From positions 1-64,000 of the forward strand of contig NZ_JAVDWU010000011.1 of assembly GCF_031457455.1 (NCBI RefSeq): DNA of 64,000 nt, read 5' to 3'. Made by a program: the position numbers and the translations under genes. Below are positions 61,533-64,000 of the stretch, in pieces; positions within the stretch are counted from its first letter, which is position 1, and the number at the start of each line of letters is the position of its first letter. The notes below the pieces were generated by a model. It saw only the letters and a program-made list of their open reading frames with translations, had not been told where the DNA came from and searched no databases. The DNA comes from Hydrogenophaga palleronii_A. Lineage in GTDB: Bacteria; Pseudomonadota; Gammaproteobacteria; Burkholderiales; Burkholderiaceae_C.

Positions 61533-62684
61533 ATGCAGCGTCGTCAAGCGCTTTCCACGGTGTGCAAGCTGGTCGGATCATCGGCGCTGGGCGCATGGAC
61601 AGGGGCAGCGGTGGCTCAAAGCGCGGGTGTGAGCGACACCCGCATCCTGCTCGGGCAGTCGGCCCCGTTTTCCGGGGCTGCGGAGCAACTGGGTCTGCAG
61701 TTCTATCTGGGCGCTCAGCTCTACTTCGAAGCCCTCAATGCCAAGGGTGGCGTCAATGGACGAAGCATTGAAATCAAGCGGCTGGACGATGGGTACGAGC
61801 CGGAGCGCTGCGTAGCCAATACCCGTCAGTTGATCGATGAGGGGGTGTTCGCGCTCTTTGGCTACATCGGCACGCCCACGGGCGTGGTCGCGTTGCCACT
61901 GGCCACCGAAGCCAAGGTGCCGTTTTTTGCACCGTTCACTGGTGCCGAGGCGCTTCGAACGCCGTTCAACCGTTATGCGATTCACGTGCGTGCGTCGTAC
62001 TTCGATGAAACTGCCGCCATCGTCCGCCAGACCACATCGACCGGCATCAAGAAGATCGCTGTCTTCTACCAGAATGACGCCTACGGCAAGGCGGGGCTGG
62101 AAGGTGTGACCCGCGCCCTGAAAGAGCTGAATTCGGAGCCTGTGTCCACTGGTACGGTCGAGCGCAACACCACCGACGTTGAAAAGGCGGTGAACGACAT
62201 CATGGCCCAGCGCCCCGAGTCCATCGTGCAGATCAGCGCCTACAAGTCTTGCGCGGCGTTCATCCGCCTGGCCCGCAAGCGTGGGTTTGTTGGCAACTTC
62301 TACAACGTGTCTTTCGTGGGCACACAGGCCTTGCTCGACGAACTGGGCGCGGACGCCAGGGGCGTGGTGGTCAGTCAGGTCATGCCATTTCCCTACGCGC
62401 CGCTCTCGCCCATTGCCGGTGAGTACCTGGCTGCCTTGAAGGCCAAGACCGGGCAGACACCCAACTACTCCAGCATGGAGGGGTTTGTGGCGGCCAAAGT
62501 GTTCACGGAAGGTGTGCGCCGAGCCGGCCGCAACCTGAACCGGGAAGGCTTCATTGGTGCGGTGCAGAGCATCCGCAACCTGGACCTCGGGGGCTTCCCT
62601 GTCGACTTTGGCCCCAACAAGCACACCGGGTCCAAGTTCGTGGATCTCACGTTGCTGACCGCCGATGGCCGGATTCGCCGCTGA
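61533..62684 (+). CDS. Periplasmic substrate-binding protein, branched-chain-amino-acid ABC type (LivK-like)
   Basis: 383 residues from the ATG at 61533, with the Shine-Dalgarno CAGGAG. The signal peptide MQRRQALSTVCKLVGSSALG has a likely cleavage site at AVAQS. The mature part has ILLGQSAPFSGAAEQLG, GGVNGRSIEIKRLDDGYEPE, the hinge region PTGVVALPLATEAKVPFFAPF and VAVFYQND-like AVFYQNDAYGKAGLEG, all typical of type I binding proteins for amino acids, amides or related compounds. No permease or ATPase genes are adjacent, so it is an orphan and the ligand is unknown. Confidence 0.88.
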   Translation: MQRRQALSTVCKLVGSSALGAWTGAAVAQSAGVSDTRILLGQSAPFSGAAEQLGLQFYLGAQLYFEALNAKGGVNGRSIEIKRLDDGYEPERCVANTRQLIDEGVFALFGYIGTPTGVVALPLATEAKVPFFAPFTGAEALRTPFNRYAIHVRASYFDETAAIVRQTTSTGIKKIAVFYQNDAYGKAGLEGVTRALKELNSEPVSTGTVERNTTDVEKAVNDIMAQRPESIVQISAYKSCAAFIRLARKRGFVGNFYNVSFVGTQALLDELGADARGVVVSQVMPFPYAPLSPIAGEYLAALKAKTGQTPNYSSMEGFVAAKVFTEGVRRAGRNLNREGFIGAVQSIRNLDLGGFPVDFGPNKHTGSKFVDLTLLTADGRIRR

Positions 62685-62802
62685 GGGCTGACACGCCCCA
62701 ATGTCGGAGGGGTTGTCGCCGAAGAGGCGCCGAGCAAGTGGCCGGGTTGGGTACCATGGGTGATTCTTTATCGCAACTGGCGCTGGTGTGCCGGGAGACC
62801 CC

Positions 62803-64000
62803 ATGCAACTCATTGACTCCATCCTGACCCAGGCCGCGTCCATTGCGGCCGTCCGACGTGACATTCACGCCCACCCTGAACTCTGTTTTCAAGAGGTACG
62901 CACCGCCGACGTGGTGGCGGGCAAGCTGACCGAATGGGGTATTGAGGTGCATCGCGGGCTGGGCACCACCGGCCTGGTGGGCGTGGTGCATGGCCGCGAC
63001 GGCGGTGCCTGCGGCCGCGCCATTGGCCTGCGTGCCGACATGGATGCCTTGCCCATGCAGGAGCACAACACCTTCGCCCATGCCAGCCAGCATGCTGGAA
63101 AAATGCACGCCTGTGGCCACGACGGCCACACGGCCATGCTGCTGGCCGCCGCACAGCATTTCGCCAGGCACCGCAACTTCGATGGCACGGTGTACCTGAT
63201 CTTCCAGCCGGCCGAAGAGGGCGGTGGCGGTGCCCGCGAAATGATCAAGGATGGGCTGTTCGACAAGTTTCCGGTGGAGGCGGTGTTTGGCATGCACAAC
63301 TGGCCCGGCATGCCGGTGGGCACTTTTGCCGCCAGCCCGGGCCCGGTCATGGCGTCGAGCAACGAGTTCCACATCGTGATTCGCGGCAAGGGCGCGCATG
63401 CCGCGTTGCCACACAACGGCATCGACCCGATTCCGGTGGCCTGCCAGATGGTGCAGGCCTTCCAGACCATCATCACGCGCAACAAGAAGCCGGTGGATGC
63501 CGGGGTGATCTCGGTCACCATGATCCACACCGGCGAGGCCACCAATGTGGTGCCCGACAGCTGCGAGATTCAGGGCACGGTGCGCACCTTCACTTACGAG
63601 GTGCTGGACCTGATCGAAAAGCGCATGAAGGAAATCGCCGAACACACTTGCGCCGCCTTCGACGCCACGGTGGAGTTCAAGTTCAAGCGCAACTACCCGC
63701 CCACGATCAACCATGCCGTGGAAACCGCCTTTGCGCGCGAGGTGATGGCCGAGATCGTGGGTGCCGATAAGGTGGTCGACCAGGAGCCGACCATGGGTGC
63801 CGAAGACTTTGCCTACATGCTGCAGGCGCGCCCCGGCTGCTACGCCTTCATTGCCAACGGCGATGGCGCGCACCGCGAAATGGGGCACGGCGAAGGACCC
63901 TGCATGCTGCACAACCCGAGCTACGACTTCAACGACGATCTGATCCCCCTGGGTGCCACCTTCTGGGTGCGCCTTAGCGAGAAGTGGTTGGGCCAGCCAC
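62803..64000 (+). CDS. M20-family amidohydrolase (hippurate hydrolase-like), 3' truncated by window edge
   Basis: 399 complete codons are visible without a stop; the family has about 395-400 residues, so only a few residues are missing. The ATG at 62803 follows CGGGAGACCCC. Metal-binding motifs are HACGHDGHTAM and FQPAEEGGGGA, then MHNWPGMPVG and GAHAALPHNGIDP, with MGAEDFAYMLQARPG near the C-terminus. The M20D enzymes hydrolyse N-acyl amino acids. The preceding binding protein could supply a substrate, but this is a guess. There are 118 bp between the genes. Confidence 0.92.
   Translation, partial: MQLIDSILTQAASIAAVRRDIHAHPELCFQEVRTADVVAGKLTEWGIEVHRGLGTTGLVGVVHGRDGGACGRAIGLRADMDALPMQEHNTFAHASQHAGKMHACGHDGHTAMLLAAAQHFARHRNFDGTVYLIFQPAEEGGGGAREMIKDGLFDKFPVEAVFGMHNWPGMPVGTFAASPGPVMASSNEFHIVIRGKGAHAALPHNGIDPIPVACQMVQAFQTIITRNKKPVDAGVISVTMIHTGEATNVVPDSCEIQGTVRTFTYEVLDLIEKRMKEIAEHTCAAFDATVEFKFKRNYPPTINHAVETAFAREVMAEIVGADKVVDQEPTMGAEDFAYMLQARPGCYAFIANGDGAHREMGHGEGPCMLHNPSYDFNDDLIPLGATFWVRLSEKWLGQP

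Overview
The window is a GC-rich chromosomal segment of a betaproteobacterium. The gene order tuf–tRNA-Trp–secE–nusG–rplKAJL–rpoBC, the protein sequences and the GC3-rich codon use point to Burkholderiales, most likely Comamonadaceae (Hydrogenophaga-like; the genus is an inference). It opens inside tuf and closes inside an M20 amidohydrolase gene.

Regions. (1) 1-12972: transcription/translation core, from the EF-Tu C-terminus through RpoC, closed by a strong terminator. An L10-type leader precedes rplJ and an attenuator-like hairpin lies between rplL and rpoB. (2) 13117-20265: lemA, an M48 peptidase, rsmB, a DUF4390 protein, an NtrY-type kinase with a short regulator lacking the AAA+ domain, then tRNA-Phe and its terminator. 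(3) 20266-42577: a surface-glycan island. It holds a multi-spanning membrane protein, a UDP-2,3-diacetamido-hexuronate module (WbpO/TviB-, WlbA-, WlbB-, WlbC- and WecB/WbpI-like), a PglK-like ABC flippase, a partial nonulosonate (pseudaminate-like) module (PseB, PseF, RmlD-like reductase, divergent NeuB/PseI synthase, Pse-associated methylase), several glycosyltransferases and, on the other strand, an initiating polyprenyl-phosphate sugar-1-phosphate transferase. Base composition is mosaic. The far end carries a toxin-gene remnant and a decayed copy of the tRNA-Phe 3' end, so the island is probably an old integration at tRNA-Phe. (4) 42629-50118: a small lipoprotein, a DUF6352 protein, a ppk2-icmF operon preceded by a 24-bp perfect palindrome, and a CsoR-family repressor with a persulfide dioxygenase-rhodanese fusion (sulfide/persulfide detoxification). 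(5) 50187-54841: an alpha-hydroxyketone quorum-sensing locus (CqsA/LqsA-like synthase, membrane kinase, separate response regulator) beside a LuxR-type regulator. (6) 54917-64000: coaX, a lipid-storage group (WS/DGAT acyltransferase, acyl-CoA-binding protein, PHA-granule-associated protein), a lipoprotein aminopeptidase coupled to a molybdopterin oxidoreductase, a branched-chain-amino-acid-type binding protein and an amidohydrolase.

How they work together. The core region is ordinary. The island encodes lipid-linked glycan assembly: activated sugars are made, assembled on undecaprenyl phosphate by the initiating transferase and glycosyltransferases, and flipped by the ABC protein. The most unusual points are the nonulosonate module without recognisable PseC, PseH or PseG, the tRNA-Phe-bounded island with a mismatch in the tRNA acceptor stem, the quorum-sensing locus paired with a LuxR protein, the palindrome in front of ppk2-icmF, and a four-copy intergenic repeat of which one copy lies between rpoB and rpoC.
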